Assembly: GCA_002428965.1 (NCBI GenBank)
Contig: DIYI01000015.1
Span: 1-64,000, forward strand
Direction of reading: 5' to 3'
DNA from: Jejuia sp. UBA6058
GTDB taxonomy: Bacteria; Bacteroidota; Bacteroidia; Flavobacteriales; Flavobacteriaceae
DNA length: 64,000 nt
The notes under the pieces were generated by a model. It searched no databases. It was not told where the DNA came from and was given only the letters and a program-made list of their open reading frames with translations. The position numbers and the translations under genes are program-made. Positions 7,977 to 17,519 of the stretch are shown piece by piece; within the stretch, counting starts at the first letter, position 1; each line of letters opens with the position of its first letter.

Positions 7977-7995
7977 TTGGCATCATCTTCACTAT
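7977..7995 (+). promoter_or_regulatory. Sigma-54-like promoter of the adaptor-ATPase-permease operon
   Basis: TTGGCATCATCTTCACTAT contains a good -24 element (TTGGCAT). The -12 element is weaker: GG at 7979-7980 predicts -13/-12 at 7991-7992, which read AC rather than GC. With one mismatch, the 27 bp 7973-7999 equal 24968-24994 upstream of the second operon. The predicted transcript start is near 8004, giving a leader of about 18 nt to the ATG at 8022. This also rules out any protein start upstream of 8004. Confidence 0.72.
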
Positions 7996-8021
7996 GTATA
8001 AAGTGTCATAAAAAAATAAAA

Positions 8022-9272
8022 ATGGACGTACCAATTCAAAAAAAGAAATTTTCTAAGCAAAAACTTTGGTTAATTGCTGGTGTTGTGGCCTTAGTGGCTT
8101 TTATAATTTATGTAATAATTCAAACTTCAGGAGGAGCCAAATTAAATGTTGAGAAAGAGCGCATTTCAATTCATACTGTTTCAAGAAATGTATTTCAGGA
8201 GAATATTCCTGTAAACGGTGTTGTATTGCCTATAACAACCATTTACTTGGATGCTTTAGAAGGTGGGCGCGTTGAAGAAAAATTTGTTGAAGATGGTGCG
8301 ATGATGAAAAAGGGTGAACCTATTTTAAGGTTATCTAACACCGATTTAGAATTGAGTTTGATTAATCAAGAAACTTCAGTTTATAATCTGTTGACACAAA
8401 TGCAGATTTCACAGAATGCGGCGCGTCAAAATACGATTAACCGCCAAAATCAATTTACTGATGTGGAGAATAGTCTTATTGAAGCAAAACGTGTTTATGA
8501 ATTGAATAAAAAATTATACGATAAAGGTGCTATTGGTAGACAAGATTATGAGTCTTCTAAAAATAATTATACCTATCAACAAGAGCGTATGAAGCTTGCG
8601 GAACAAGTGTTGACAGAGGATTCCATTTCCTCAAAATTGGAATTACAACAAGCTAGAGATTCATATTCCAGAACACAAAGTGCTTTAGAGTTGATGCGTA
8701 AAAAGGTGGGCGATTTGGTAGTGAGAGCGCCAATTGATGGACAATTAACATCGTTGGATGCCGAAATTGGGCAATCTATTACTAAAGGTACACGACTTGG
8801 ACAAGTAGATGTAACAAGTGGATATAAAGTTAGAGTTGATATTGATGAGCATTACATTTCTCGAATTTATAATGGGCAAATAGGCTCATTTAAGTTCAAT
8901 AATAAAAGTTACAACTTGGTAATAAAAAAGGTATTCACCCAAGTTACCAATGGACGCTTTCAGGTAGATATGACTTTTGAAGGCGAAACACCAGAAGGGA
9001 TTAGAAGAGGACAAAATCTTCAAATTCGTCTAGCGCTTAGTGCCGAAAAAGAGGCGTTACTTGTTGCTAAAGGTGGATTTTTCCAAAAAACAGGTGGTAA
9101 CTGGATGTTTAAAGTTAGTGAAGATGGAAATACAGCTTACAAAGTTGACGTAAGACTTGGTACTCAAAATACTGAATATTTTGAGGTGCTGGAAGGGTTA
9201 AATCCTGGAGATAAAGTAGTAACATCTAGCTACGATTCATTTGGTGATGTTGAAGAACTCATTTTAAAATAA
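8022..9272 (+). CDS. MacA/HlyD-type periplasmic adaptor of an ABC efflux system
   Basis: A 416-residue membrane-fusion protein that would bridge inner-membrane permeases to an outer-membrane TolC channel. One N-terminal TM segment is at about 14-33 (LWLIAGVVALVAFIIYVII). A barrel-sandwich half (LEGGRVEEKFVEDGAMMKKGEPILRL) follows, then a long alpha-helical hairpin rich in Q, E and K (about 110-215), the second lipoyl half (VRAPIDGQLTSLDAEIGQSI) and a beta-barrel. The ATG at 8022 is preceded by an A-rich leader and lies just downstream of the sigma-54-like promoter. An in-frame TTG at 7977 would begin inside that promoter. It is the first gene of the operon, followed by an ABC ATPase and six permeases. 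Confidence 0.92.
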   Translation: MDVPIQKKKFSKQKLWLIAGVVALVAFIIYVIIQTSGGAKLNVEKERISIHTVSRNVFQENIPVNGVVLPITTIYLDALEGGRVEEKFVEDGAMMKKGEPILRLSNTDLELSLINQETSVYNLLTQMQISQNAARQNTINRQNQFTDVENSLIEAKRVYELNKKLYDKGAIGRQDYESSKNNYTYQQERMKLAEQVLTEDSISSKLELQQARDSYSRTQSALELMRKKVGDLVVRAPIDGQLTSLDAEIGQSITKGTRLGQVDVTSGYKVRVDIDEHYISRIYNGQIGSFKFNNKSYNLVIKKVFTQVTNGRFQVDMTFEGETPEGIRRGQNLQIRLALSAEKEALLVAKGGFFQKTGGNWMFKVSEDGNTAYKVDVRLGTQNTEYFEVLEGLNPGDKVVTSSYDSFGDVEELILK

Positions 9273-9349
9273 ATTTTTGTTCAAATAGAATACATAGATA
9301 ACAGTAAATAACTAGGCTAAGAGCTAAAAGCAAAGAAAATTCAAATACA

Positions 9350-10027
9350 ATGATACAAATTACAGATTTAGAGAAATTTTACAGTACCGAGGAGGTTCAA
9401 ACTATTGCACTTAACAAATTGTCATTTCAGGTTAAAGAAGGCGAATTCGTTGCCATTATGGGGCCTTCGGGTTGCGGCAAATCAACATTACTAAATATTT
9501 TAGGATTATTGGATGATCCTGACGGCGGAAGTTTCAAATTTAATGGTGAAGAAGTTGCTGGATACAACGAGCGTAAACGTTCTAATTTAAGAAAACACAA
9601 TATAGGTTTCGTATTCCAAAGTTTTAATCTTATAGATGAACTTACGGTTTTTGAAAACGTAGAGCTACCATTAATCTACACGGGTGTTAAACCAGCTGAA
9701 CGCAAAAAGAAGGTTGAAGAAGTACTCGAAAAAATGCAAATTATGCACAGGAGAAACCACTTTCCGCAGCAATTATCTGGAGGTCAGCAGCAACGTGTGG
9801 CAGTAGCACGTGCGGTAGTTAACAATCCAAAATTAATCTTGGCAGATGAGCCTACTGGTAATCTAGATAGTACCAATGGTAATGAAGTAATGGATTTACT
9901 TATCGATTTAAACGAAGCTGGAACCACAATAATAATGGTGACACATAGTGAGCACGATGCAAAATACAGTCACAGAATTATAAGAATGTTAGATGGTCAA
10001 AAAGTAACAGAAAACATTTTAGCATAA
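9350..10027 (+). CDS. ABC transporter ATPase (LolD/MacB-like), canonical
   Basis: A 225-residue nucleotide-binding subunit. All catalytic motifs are intact: Walker A GPSGCGKST (38-46), Q-loop Q90, signature LSGGQQQRV (142-150), Walker B LILADEP (162-168), D-loop GNLDS and H-loop VTHSE. Sequence and size fit the MacB/LolD/FtsE group that drives FtsX-fold mechanotransmission permeases. It follows the adaptor gene by 77 bp and precedes six permease genes. It is the only fully canonical ATPase in the locus, so it may serve several of those permeases. Confidence 0.95.
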   Translation: MIQITDLEKFYSTEEVQTIALNKLSFQVKEGEFVAIMGPSGCGKSTLLNILGLLDDPDGGSFKFNGEEVAGYNERKRSNLRKHNIGFVFQSFNLIDELTVFENVELPLIYTGVKPAERKKKVEEVLEKMQIMHRRNHFPQQLSGGQQQRVAVARAVVNNPKLILADEPTGNLDSTNGNEVMDLLIDLNEAGTTIIMVTHSEHDAKYSHRIIRMLDGQKVTENILA

Positions 10028-10074
10028 AAGATTTCATCAATCAAAATCAATCAAACCAATCAAGCAGGTGAATG

Positions 10075-10116
10075 CACTTCGGTATTATAATCCGCTAAAT
10101 CTGTTGTACCGAAGTG
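10075..10116. repeat. Hairpin in the ATPase-permease gap
   Basis: cacttcggta at 10075-10084 is the exact reverse complement of 10107-10116, with a 22-bp loop region. It sits in the longest gap (158 bp) of the first operon, between the ATPase stop and the first permease ATG at 10186. It lacks a T-tract, so it is more likely an RNA-processing or stability element, or a repeat remnant, than a terminator. Confidence 0.5.
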
Positions 10117-10134
10117 TTGCCACCATATCAACAA

Positions 10135-10161
10135 GTGCTGAACTTGTTTCAGTATCAAAAA
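10135..10161. repeat. GTGCTGAAC...TTTCAG repeat, copy 1
   Basis: gtgctgaacttgtttcagta followed by tcaaaaa. The same 27-bp unit, with a few changes, lies at 17483-17509 and 19967-19993, each time shortly before a permease start. The ctgaa/ttcag pair forms a short hairpin. The three copies look like a spreading intergenic repeat carried along with duplicated permease genes. Confidence 0.6.
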
Positions 10162-10185
10162 ACGAACAGTAAATTTTTAAAAACG

Positions 10186-12588
10186 ATGCTTAAAAATTAT
10201 TTCAAAATAGCCTTTAGAAACCTTTTAAAGAATAAAATATATTCTATTATCAACATTTCTGGTTTGGCAATAGGTATGGCCGTGGCCATTATAATAGGAC
10301 TTTGGATTCATGATGAGGTAAGTTGGAACGATTACTTTACGAATAAAAGCACCGTGGCTCAAATGATACAGAGTCAAACGTTTAATGGAAAAACGGGAAC
10401 TGGTCCTGCAATACCTAGACCTTTGGAATTTGAATTAAGAGAGAACTATGCTGATTATTTTAAGCATATAGTTATGTCTTCATGGAACAACTCTGTGTAT
10501 TTAAAAGTAGGCGATAAAAGTATATCTAGAGATGGAAACTTTATGCAAGAAGAGGCGCCTGCATTGCTAGATTTGAAAATGATTAAAGGTGATCATGCTT
10601 CATTAAAGGAAGTAAACTCAATATTACTTTCTGAGACTTTAGCAAAAGATTTATTTGGAGATGAAGACCCTATTGGCAAACCTGTAACGGTTAATTATGA
10701 AGGCGATTTAATGGTAACAGGAGTCTATGAGGATATTCCAGAAACCACGTCGTTTTCAGATTTGCAGTACATAGGCAATTGGGAGATGATGGTGCAAACT
10801 TATGAGTGGATGCGAAATGCAAAAGATCAATGGGGAAATAATTCATTTCAACTATTTGTACAGGTTCATGATAATGCTACTGTAAAATCAGTTTCAGAAA
10901 TAATTAAAGATGCTAAGTTGAAAGCCGCAGGAGAAGATATAGAGCAGTTTAATCCACAATTAATGTTATTGCCAATGGATGATTGGCATTTAAGAAGCAA
11001 TTTTGAGGATGGCGTACAAACTGGGGGAAGAATAGAAAACGTATGGCTATTTGGGATTATTGGGATATTTGTTTTGCTTTTAGCATGCATTAATTTTATT
11101 AATTTAAGTACTGCTCGTTCTGAAAAAAGAGCGACCGAGGTTGGGATAAGAAAATCAATAGGTTCAAAGCGTAGCCAATTAATAATTCAATTTTTAAGCG
11201 AGTCATTTTTAATTGTTGTATTCGCTTTTGCTTTGGCAATAGGTATCGTGTTGTTGTTTTTAAATGGCTTCAATACCCTAGCTAGTAAATCCATAGTCTT
11301 TCCATGGTCGAATATAGGTTTTTGGTCTTTAGCATTAGTATTTATTTTATTTACCGCATTGGTTTCAGGAAGTTATCCAGCACTTTATTTGTCTTCTTTT
11401 AATCCAGTTTCGGTTTTAAAAGGCACTTTTAAGGCTGGACGCTATTCTGCGTTACCGAGAAAAATTTTAGTGGTACTACAATTTACCTTTTCGGTGGCAC
11501 TAATTATAGGTACCATGGTTGTAATGAATCAGATTGAATTTAGTAAAAATAGACCTGTAGGCTACAATAAAAATGGATTGATACAACTTCCAGTAATGAG
11601 TCCAGAATTTGAAGGTAAAGCCGATATTATGCGTAATCAGTTTTTAGAGTCTGGTGCTATTACAAATATGTCCACATCAAGCAGTCCAACTACCCAAGTA
11701 TGGTCTAATAGAAGCGGATACACTTGGGAAGGTAAACCAGAGGGTTTTCAAGAAGATTTGGCGTTCACAACAGTATCTCATGAATTCGCTGAAACAATGG
11801 ATGTTGAAATTATAGCAGGTCGTGGGTTTTCTAGAGAATTTGCAACAGATAGTAGCGCAGTGATATTGAATGAAACAGCGGTAGAGTATATGGGTTTAAA
11901 GGATCCTATAGGGAAGTTAATACGGGATTCAGATACAGAAAATCCTTCTCCACCTTTAAAAATTGTGGGCGTTATTAAAGATATGATTGTACGATCTCCA
12001 TACGAACCTGTAAAGCAAGCAATGTATGTGTTTGATGCAGATAATAATGTAAGCTTTTATAACCTACGTTTAAATCCAGAAAAGAGTGTTGCTGAAAGTT
12101 TAAGCCTAATTGAAACTACGTTTAAAAATAACTTTCCTAGTATTCCTTTTGATTACCAGTTTGTAGATGAAGAGTATGGGAGAAAATTTAGAGCAGAGGA
12201 ACGTGTAGCAAGTTTAGCTAAAGTCTTCACGCTTTTGGCCATCTTTATTAGCTGTCTAGGTTTATTTGGTTTGGCATCATTTGTTGCAGAACAGCGCACT
12301 AAAGAAATAGGCGTTAGAAAAGTACTGGGAGCATCTATCAGCCAATTATGGGTATTGCTTTCTAAAGATTTTATCACACTTGTTGTTATTGCCATTTTAG
12401 TTGCGTCTCCATTGGCATATTATATCATGGGGCAATGGTTGCAAAAGTTTACCTATAGAACGGCTGTAGGTTGGGAGGTATTGGCTATTGCTTGTTTCGG
12501 CGCTATTATTATAACGCTCATTACAGTTAGTTTTCAGGCGGTAAGAGCAGCCGCTGCAAATCCAGTAAAATCTTTAAGAACAGAATAA
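10186..12588 (+). CDS. FtsX/MacB-type ABC permease 1 of 6
   Basis: An 800-residue permease with internal duplication: TM1 near residues 20-40 (IINISGLAIGMAVAIIIGLWI), a first large periplasmic MacB_PCD-like domain, a three-helix FtsX domain beginning IENVWLFGIIGIFVLLLACI with the coupling stretch EVGIRKSIGS, a fifth TM (KILVVLQFTFSVALIIGTMVV), a second periplasmic domain, and a C-terminal FtsX domain with EIGVRKVLGAS. The C-terminus is NPVKSLRTE. ATG 10186 (MLKNYFKIAFRNL) is chosen because all six paralogues begin with this amphipathic segment. Upstream in-frame codons run through repeat DNA. The role is export or lipid or peptide extraction powered by a separate ATPase. The substrate is unknown. 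Confidence 0.92.
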   Translation: MLKNYFKIAFRNLLKNKIYSIINISGLAIGMAVAIIIGLWIHDEVSWNDYFTNKSTVAQMIQSQTFNGKTGTGPAIPRPLEFELRENYADYFKHIVMSSWNNSVYLKVGDKSISRDGNFMQEEAPALLDLKMIKGDHASLKEVNSILLSETLAKDLFGDEDPIGKPVTVNYEGDLMVTGVYEDIPETTSFSDLQYIGNWEMMVQTYEWMRNAKDQWGNNSFQLFVQVHDNATVKSVSEIIKDAKLKAAGEDIEQFNPQLMLLPMDDWHLRSNFEDGVQTGGRIENVWLFGIIGIFVLLLACINFINLSTARSEKRATEVGIRKSIGSKRSQLIIQFLSESFLIVVFAFALAIGIVLLFLNGFNTLASKSIVFPWSNIGFWSLALVFILFTALVSGSYPALYLSSFNPVSVLKGTFKAGRYSALPRKILVVLQFTFSVALIIGTMVVMNQIEFSKNRPVGYNKNGLIQLPVMSPEFEGKADIMRNQFLESGAITNMSTSSSPTTQVWSNRSGYTWEGKPEGFQEDLAFTTVSHEFAETMDVEIIAGRGFSREFATDSSAVILNETAVEYMGLKDPIGKLIRDSDTENPSPPLKIVGVIKDMIVRSPYEPVKQAMYVFDADNNVSFYNLRLNPEKSVAESLSLIETTFKNNFPSIPFDYQFVDEEYGRKFRAEERVASLAKVFTLLAIFISCLGLFGLASFVAEQRTKEIGVRKVLGASISQLWVLLSKDFITLVVIAILVASPLAYYIMGQWLQKFTYRTAVGWEVLAIACFGAIIITLITVSFQAVRAAAANPVKSLRTE

Positions 12589-12618
12589 AAGAATCATCAA
12601 ATTAAAACAACAACAGTC

Positions 12619-15066
12619 ATGATTAAAAATTATTTCAAAATAGCTTTGAGAAATATCATGAAGCATAGGGTGTTTTCATTTATAAATGTTATCGGCCTTA
12701 CCATTGGTTTGAGTGCTTCATTTGTAATTGGGTTAATGATTTACTATGACTACACTTTTGATGATTTTCATGAGGATGGAGATCGTATTTATAGAGTTGT
12801 AACCAATTTTAAAACGCCGGAGGGTGAATTTTTTAACTCAGGAGTTACACTGGCTTTGGAAGAGTCTATTAAGGATAACGTGAATTTTGAATTGGTAAAT
12901 GGTTTTTACATTGAAAGACCTTCAAAAGTTGAAAATAAAGAAATAGATAATATTGTAAAATGGCCAAACCATGTTATCTATACGTCTATTGATTATTTTA
13001 ATCTTTTTGAATATGAATTTTTGGCAGGAGATAAGTTTGAGGCTTTATCTAACCCCAATAGTGTTATTCTAACCAGAGAAAGAGCTGAAGAGTATTTTCC
13101 TAAAATGCTACCATCAGAAATAATAGGCAAAACTCTTGTTTACAATGATTCTATAAATATTAGTGTAACAGGGGTTGTGGAGAATTTTAAGCAACGATCC
13201 GACTTTATTTTTCAAGAGTTTATTTCTCACTCTACAATTTTACAAACAAGATTACATGAGGATTTCAAAGAAAAAAATTGGAATAATACGAATTCCTCCT
13301 CTCAACTATTTGTAAAAGTAGCGGATGTTGCTAATCCAGATTTAATACAAAAAGAGTTTGATGCCTTGGCAGAAAAACACCTTGATGCAGAAATGCTAGA
13401 ATATGGACAATCGAGGCAGTTTGTTTTACAACCTCTAAGCGATATTCATTTTAATGAGAAATATGGTATTTACGACTGGTCCAGAGGTCAGGCAAGTAGA
13501 CCGTTATTAAGAAATTTGGCCCTAGTTGCTGTTTTTCTATTGCTTTTGGGGTGTATTAATTTTATAAACCTCAATACAGCACAAGCTACACAACGCGCAA
13601 AGGAGATAGGTATTCGTAAAACTTTAGGAAGTTCGAGAAAACAGCTAATTGGTCAGTTCATTGGAGAAACTTTTCTTTTGGTAATTATATCTATGGTAAT
13701 CTCACTGTTTCTTTCTAACTGGCTTATTACTATTTTCTCTGAATTTGTTCCGGAAGATGTAAGTTTAGAGCTGTTTAAATCGCCGGTAGTGGTCTTTGGT
13801 GTTTTGATACTTATTATTGTGGTAACACTTTTTTCTGGATTTTATCCTGCATTCGTTTTATCTAAATTTAACACTGTTAAAGTGTTAAAAAACCAACTAA
13901 CAATTGGGGATACTAAAGCAGGATTTCGCAAGTTTTTAACAATTTTTCAATTTACTATAGCTCAAGTATTTATTATAGCCACATTATTAGTAGGTAGACA
14001 AATAAACTATTTGTTGCAGAAGGATATGGGGTTTAAAACAGACGCTATTGTCTCTGTTTCTAGTCCAAGAAGTGAAAGTGAACTTCTAAAAAAAGAACTA
14101 TATGCTCAAAAATTGAGAGCTATACCTCAAATAAAGAAGGTTAGTATTGGGGGCAATCCACCCGCTTCTTTTTCGACCAGTTCAACTAATGCTACTTTTA
14201 AAGATGGGGAAAAAGAAATTCAGTCTGGTTTACAATTTTTGCATGGAGATACTAATTATTTAAACGTTTTTGAACTTAATTTACTAGCCGGTAGAACTCG
14301 CAGAAATGATACTATAAAAGAGTTAGTGGTAAATGAAACTTTTGCAAAAAAAATAGGATTTACCAATCCAGTAGACGCAGTTGGTAAAAGGGTTATTCTT
14401 AGTGATGAAAGTATACCTATTGTTGGAGTAATGGCCGATTTTCATCAAAGATCACTAAAATTAGGTATAGAACCAATGGCGCTGATTGGAGATTGGTATC
14501 GTCCTAATTTTAGTCAATTTCAAGGTGTTCATATAGCTCTTAATAGTAGCTCTGGAGAAGATTTAAAGAGTACTCTTCGTAAAATTGAGGATGAATATAA
14601 AACCATTTATACGGAAGTTGAAGATTATAACTTGGTTTTCATGGATGAAACAATTGAACAATTCTACCATCAAGAAGAGAAAATATCAAAACTTTTAAAC
14701 TGGTCAACAGGTCTTTCGATACTTATTAGTTGCTTGGGATTGTTAGGATTAGTTATATATACCACAAATAGAAGAGTAAAAGAAATTGGGGTACGAAAAG
14801 TTCTAGGTGCGTCTATTACACAATTAAATGTTTTATTGTGTAAAGAGTTTTTAATTCTTGTTGCTATAGCATTTCTAGTGGCATCACCAATAGCCTTTTA
14901 TGGTGTTAGTAATTGGCTCCAAGATTTTGCTTACAAAACTAATATTAGTTTTTGGGTGTTTTTACTAAGTGGTAGTGTAATGATAGTATTCGCATTATTA
15001 GTAATAAGTATTAAAACGTTACAAGCTGCAACGTCAAATCCAATAAAATCTCTTAGAACAGAGTAA
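12619..15066 (+). CDS. FtsX/MacB-type ABC permease 2 of 6
   Basis: An 815-residue paralogue with the same eight-helix, two-periplasmic-domain plan. Coupling segments read EIGIRKTLGSS in the first FtsX domain and EIGVRKVLGAS in the second. The C-terminus is NPIKSLRTE. The first 26 nucleotides are identical to those of permease 3 (15094-15119), while the periplasmic domains are strongly diverged. This suggests selection or gene conversion at the N-terminus. The gap to the preceding gene is 30 bp, so it is co-transcribed. The large periplasmic domain before the first FtsX domain contains an Asn/Ser-rich stretch (NWNNTNSSSQLFVKV). Confidence 0.92.
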   Translation: MIKNYFKIALRNIMKHRVFSFINVIGLTIGLSASFVIGLMIYYDYTFDDFHEDGDRIYRVVTNFKTPEGEFFNSGVTLALEESIKDNVNFELVNGFYIERPSKVENKEIDNIVKWPNHVIYTSIDYFNLFEYEFLAGDKFEALSNPNSVILTRERAEEYFPKMLPSEIIGKTLVYNDSINISVTGVVENFKQRSDFIFQEFISHSTILQTRLHEDFKEKNWNNTNSSSQLFVKVADVANPDLIQKEFDALAEKHLDAEMLEYGQSRQFVLQPLSDIHFNEKYGIYDWSRGQASRPLLRNLALVAVFLLLLGCINFINLNTAQATQRAKEIGIRKTLGSSRKQLIGQFIGETFLLVIISMVISLFLSNWLITIFSEFVPEDVSLELFKSPVVVFGVLILIIVVTLFSGFYPAFVLSKFNTVKVLKNQLTIGDTKAGFRKFLTIFQFTIAQVFIIATLLVGRQINYLLQKDMGFKTDAIVSVSSPRSESELLKKELYAQKLRAIPQIKKVSIGGNPPASFSTSSTNATFKDGEKEIQSGLQFLHGDTNYLNVFELNLLAGRTRRNDTIKELVVNETFAKKIGFTNPVDAVGKRVILSDESIPIVGVMADFHQRSLKLGIEPMALIGDWYRPNFSQFQGVHIALNSSSGEDLKSTLRKIEDEYKTIYTEVEDYNLVFMDETIEQFYHQEEKISKLLNWSTGLSILISCLGLLGLVIYTTNRRVKEIGVRKVLGASITQLNVLLCKEFLILVAIAFLVASPIAFYGVSNWLQDFAYKTNISFWVFLLSGSVMIVFALLVISIKTLQAATSNPIKSLRTE

Positions 15067-15093
15067 TCACCATCAATTAAAAAAACAAAAGTC

Positions 15094-17472
15094 ATGATTA
15101 AAAATTATTTCAAAATAGCACTAAGAAATCTATTAAAACATAAAGGATTTGCAGCATTAAATATTAGTGGTTTAGCTATAGGAATGACTGCTGGATTTTT
15201 GGTATTAATGTACGTAGGATTTGAATTAAGCTATGATACCATGCATAGTAAATCAGATAATATATACAGGGTTGTTGCAGATATAAAAACACCTTCAGAG
15301 ACAATAAATGCTAATAAAGCGGCATGGGCGGTAGCACCAAACTTAGAAAGGGAGTTTCCAGAGGTGTTAAAAGCGGCTCGTATCACAAATTTAAACTTGG
15401 TGGTTGTAAAAGATGATAAAAAAATCATCGAAGAGAACGCTATAGGTGTTGATTCTGCTTTTCTGGATATTTTCGATTTTAAACTAATTAAAGGTGATAA
15501 AAGGGCTTTATTTAAGAATCCACATGATCTAGTAATTTCGGAAGAGATCGCTGAAAAGTATTTTGGAAGTACCAATCCTATAGGGAAACAATTAGAGTTG
15601 GAAGGGTTTGATGATCCTGGATTAATTACTGGGGTTATGGAAGAAATTCCAGAAAACTCGCATATTCAAGCGGATATAATAATGTCAATGATAACCTTCA
15701 CAGCACCGCCAGACGACCGTGATGAGCACTGGAGTAATTACAATCCCTTCAGTTATATTCTTCTTGCCGATGGTACTGATCCAAAGCTATTGGAATCTAA
15801 ATTTCCAGAATTTTTAGAAGAAAAAAATGGAGATCAGATGCGCGAACTTCAAATGTTTGTGACACTTTTTTTAGAACCCTTTTCCGACGTGTATTTAAGA
15901 TCAGATAGAGGTGGTGATATTACAGGTAATATTAACAATGTTTATATATTCTCAATAATAGGCATATTTATATTGCTTATTGCAAGTATTAATTTTATTA
16001 ATTTATCTACTGCACGCTCCGTTGAAAGAGCAAGAGAAGTTGGAATTCGAAAAGTAATTGGTGCAGGTAAAAATCAACTGGCTTTTCAATTTATTGGTGA
16101 ATCTATAATAATCTGCTTGCTCTCATTTTTGGTAGCGCTTGGTTTAGCGTCATTAAGCTTACCATATTTTAATGAGTTGGCTGGTAAAACAGTAAGTACT
16201 GGAATATTTATTGAGCCTATTAACATACTTTATCTTTTTCTAATAGCGCTTTTAATAGGATCCATTGCTGGCATTTACCCAGCTATAGTGCTTTCGGCAT
16301 TTAAACCAGTAAGTGTTCTTAAGGGTAGTTTTTCAAAAGGCACTAAAGGTATTTTATTAAGAAAGAGCCTTGTTGTTGTGCAGTTTACAATATCAATAGC
16401 TTTAATTATTGGCACAATAGTTATTTATAAGCAAATGCATTTTATGCGAAACCAAGAATTAGGTTTTAATAAAGAGCATACTTTGATTATTCCAACCGAA
16501 ACTGGAAGTTCTCAAGAAGCATTGCGAAATAGCTTTGAACAAATTGCAGAGGTAGAAGGTACGGCATTAACATCTAGCGTGCCAGGAACGGGTAACCCAG
16601 CGGCATATTCTGAAGTTGAGAATCAAAATGGCGATATGCAAATTGCTAATTTAGACTTGTATTTTGTTAATGAAGATTTTATTGATGAATTGGGCATGGA
16701 GGTAATAGCAGGTAGAGGTTTTTCAAGAGATTTTCCTTCAGATTCTTCAAAAGCTATGGTTATTAATGAGAAGACTGTAGCACTACTTGGGTATTCAAAT
16801 CCTGAAGATGCTATTGGGGCACGTTACGATCAATGGGGTAGTAATGGACAAGTGATTGGCGTGGTTAAGGATTTTAATTTTAGGTCGTTACAACAAGATA
16901 TTAGCCCATTAACCATGCGTTTAGATCCTAGAAGTACAGGTCTTGTTACGGTAAAAATACAAGGGCAGAACATTCCCAAGGCCTTAAGTGCTATAGAAGA
17001 TGTTTGGAAATCAATGAAGCCTGCAGATCCTTTTGAGTATTACTTTTTAGATGAGCTTTTTGATGCACAATATGAAGCAGAAGATGACTTTGGAAATCTC
17101 TTTTTAAGCTTCGCGTTGTTGGCAATTTTTATTTCTTGTTTAGGGTTGCTTGGTCTGGCTGCTTACAGTACTATTCAGCGAAGAAAGGAAATAGGTATTC
17201 GCAAAATAATAGGAGCTTCTGTAGGCAGTATAGTAAACCTGCTTTCAAAAGATTTTTTAAAATTAGTTGGAATCTCATTTTTAGTAGCTGCACCAATTGC
17301 ATGGTACGCGATGCAAAGTTGGTTAGAAGATTTTGCTTATAAGATAAATATTGAGTGGTGGATGATAGCCTTGGCTGGTTTAGTGGCCATTGTTATTGCA
17401 CTATTTACCGTAAGTTTTCAGGCGATTTCGGCTGCTGTGACAAATCCAGTCAAGTCCCTTCGTACGGAATAA
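15094..17472 (+). CDS. FtsX/MacB-type ABC permease 3 of 6
   Basis: A 792-residue paralogue, the shortest of the six. It begins MIKNYFKIALRNLLKHK. FtsX domain 1 starts INNVYIFSIIGIFILLIASI, with coupling segment EVGIRKVIGAG. FtsX domain 2 has EIGIRKIIGAS. The C-terminus is NPVKSLRTE. The periplasmic domain contains the family's VNEDFIDELGMEVIAGRGFSR-type stretch, also seen in permeases 1 and 5. It lies 27 bp after permease 2 and 47 bp before permease 4, so it belongs to the same operon. Confidence 0.92.
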   Translation: MIKNYFKIALRNLLKHKGFAALNISGLAIGMTAGFLVLMYVGFELSYDTMHSKSDNIYRVVADIKTPSETINANKAAWAVAPNLEREFPEVLKAARITNLNLVVVKDDKKIIEENAIGVDSAFLDIFDFKLIKGDKRALFKNPHDLVISEEIAEKYFGSTNPIGKQLELEGFDDPGLITGVMEEIPENSHIQADIIMSMITFTAPPDDRDEHWSNYNPFSYILLADGTDPKLLESKFPEFLEEKNGDQMRELQMFVTLFLEPFSDVYLRSDRGGDITGNINNVYIFSIIGIFILLIASINFINLSTARSVERAREVGIRKVIGAGKNQLAFQFIGESIIICLLSFLVALGLASLSLPYFNELAGKTVSTGIFIEPINILYLFLIALLIGSIAGIYPAIVLSAFKPVSVLKGSFSKGTKGILLRKSLVVVQFTISIALIIGTIVIYKQMHFMRNQELGFNKEHTLIIPTETGSSQEALRNSFEQIAEVEGTALTSSVPGTGNPAAYSEVENQNGDMQIANLDLYFVNEDFIDELGMEVIAGRGFSRDFPSDSSKAMVINEKTVALLGYSNPEDAIGARYDQWGSNGQVIGVVKDFNFRSLQQDISPLTMRLDPRSTGLVTVKIQGQNIPKALSAIEDVWKSMKPADPFEYYFLDELFDAQYEAEDDFGNLFLSFALLAIFISCLGLLGLAAYSTIQRRKEIGIRKIIGASVGSIVNLLSKDFLKLVGISFLVAAPIAWYAMQSWLEDFAYKINIEWWMIALAGLVAIVIALFTVSFQAISAAVTNPVKSLRTE

Positions 17473-17482
17473 TCATCAACAC

Positions 17483-17509
17483 ATGCTGAACTTATTTCAG
17501 TGTCAAAAA
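17483..17509. repeat. GTGCTGAAC...TTTCAG repeat, copy 2
   Basis: atgctgaacttatttcagtg followed by tcaaaaa, between permeases 3 and 4. See the copies at 10135-10161 and 19967-19993. The unit occupies most of the 47-bp gap and may have inserted there or travelled with gene duplication. Confidence 0.6.
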
Positions 17510-17519
17510 ATGAATAGTT

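Noticed and set aside
7977..8021. Upstream TTG start for the adaptor protein
   Set aside because: The TTG is part of the TTGGCAT promoter element, upstream of the predicted transcript start, and adds residues unlike an adaptor N-terminus. ATG 8022 fits better.
10037..10066. AATCAA-rich run as a CRISPR or tandem-repeat array
   Set aside because: It is an irregular, short A/T-rich leader between genes. There are no spaced identical repeats, and no CRISPR array is present anywhere in the window.
10114..10185. Upstream extension of the first permease
   Set aside because: It translates a hairpin arm and the CTGAAC repeat. All paralogues start at the (M)(L/I/F)(K/R)(N/T)Y segment, so ATG 10186 is used.
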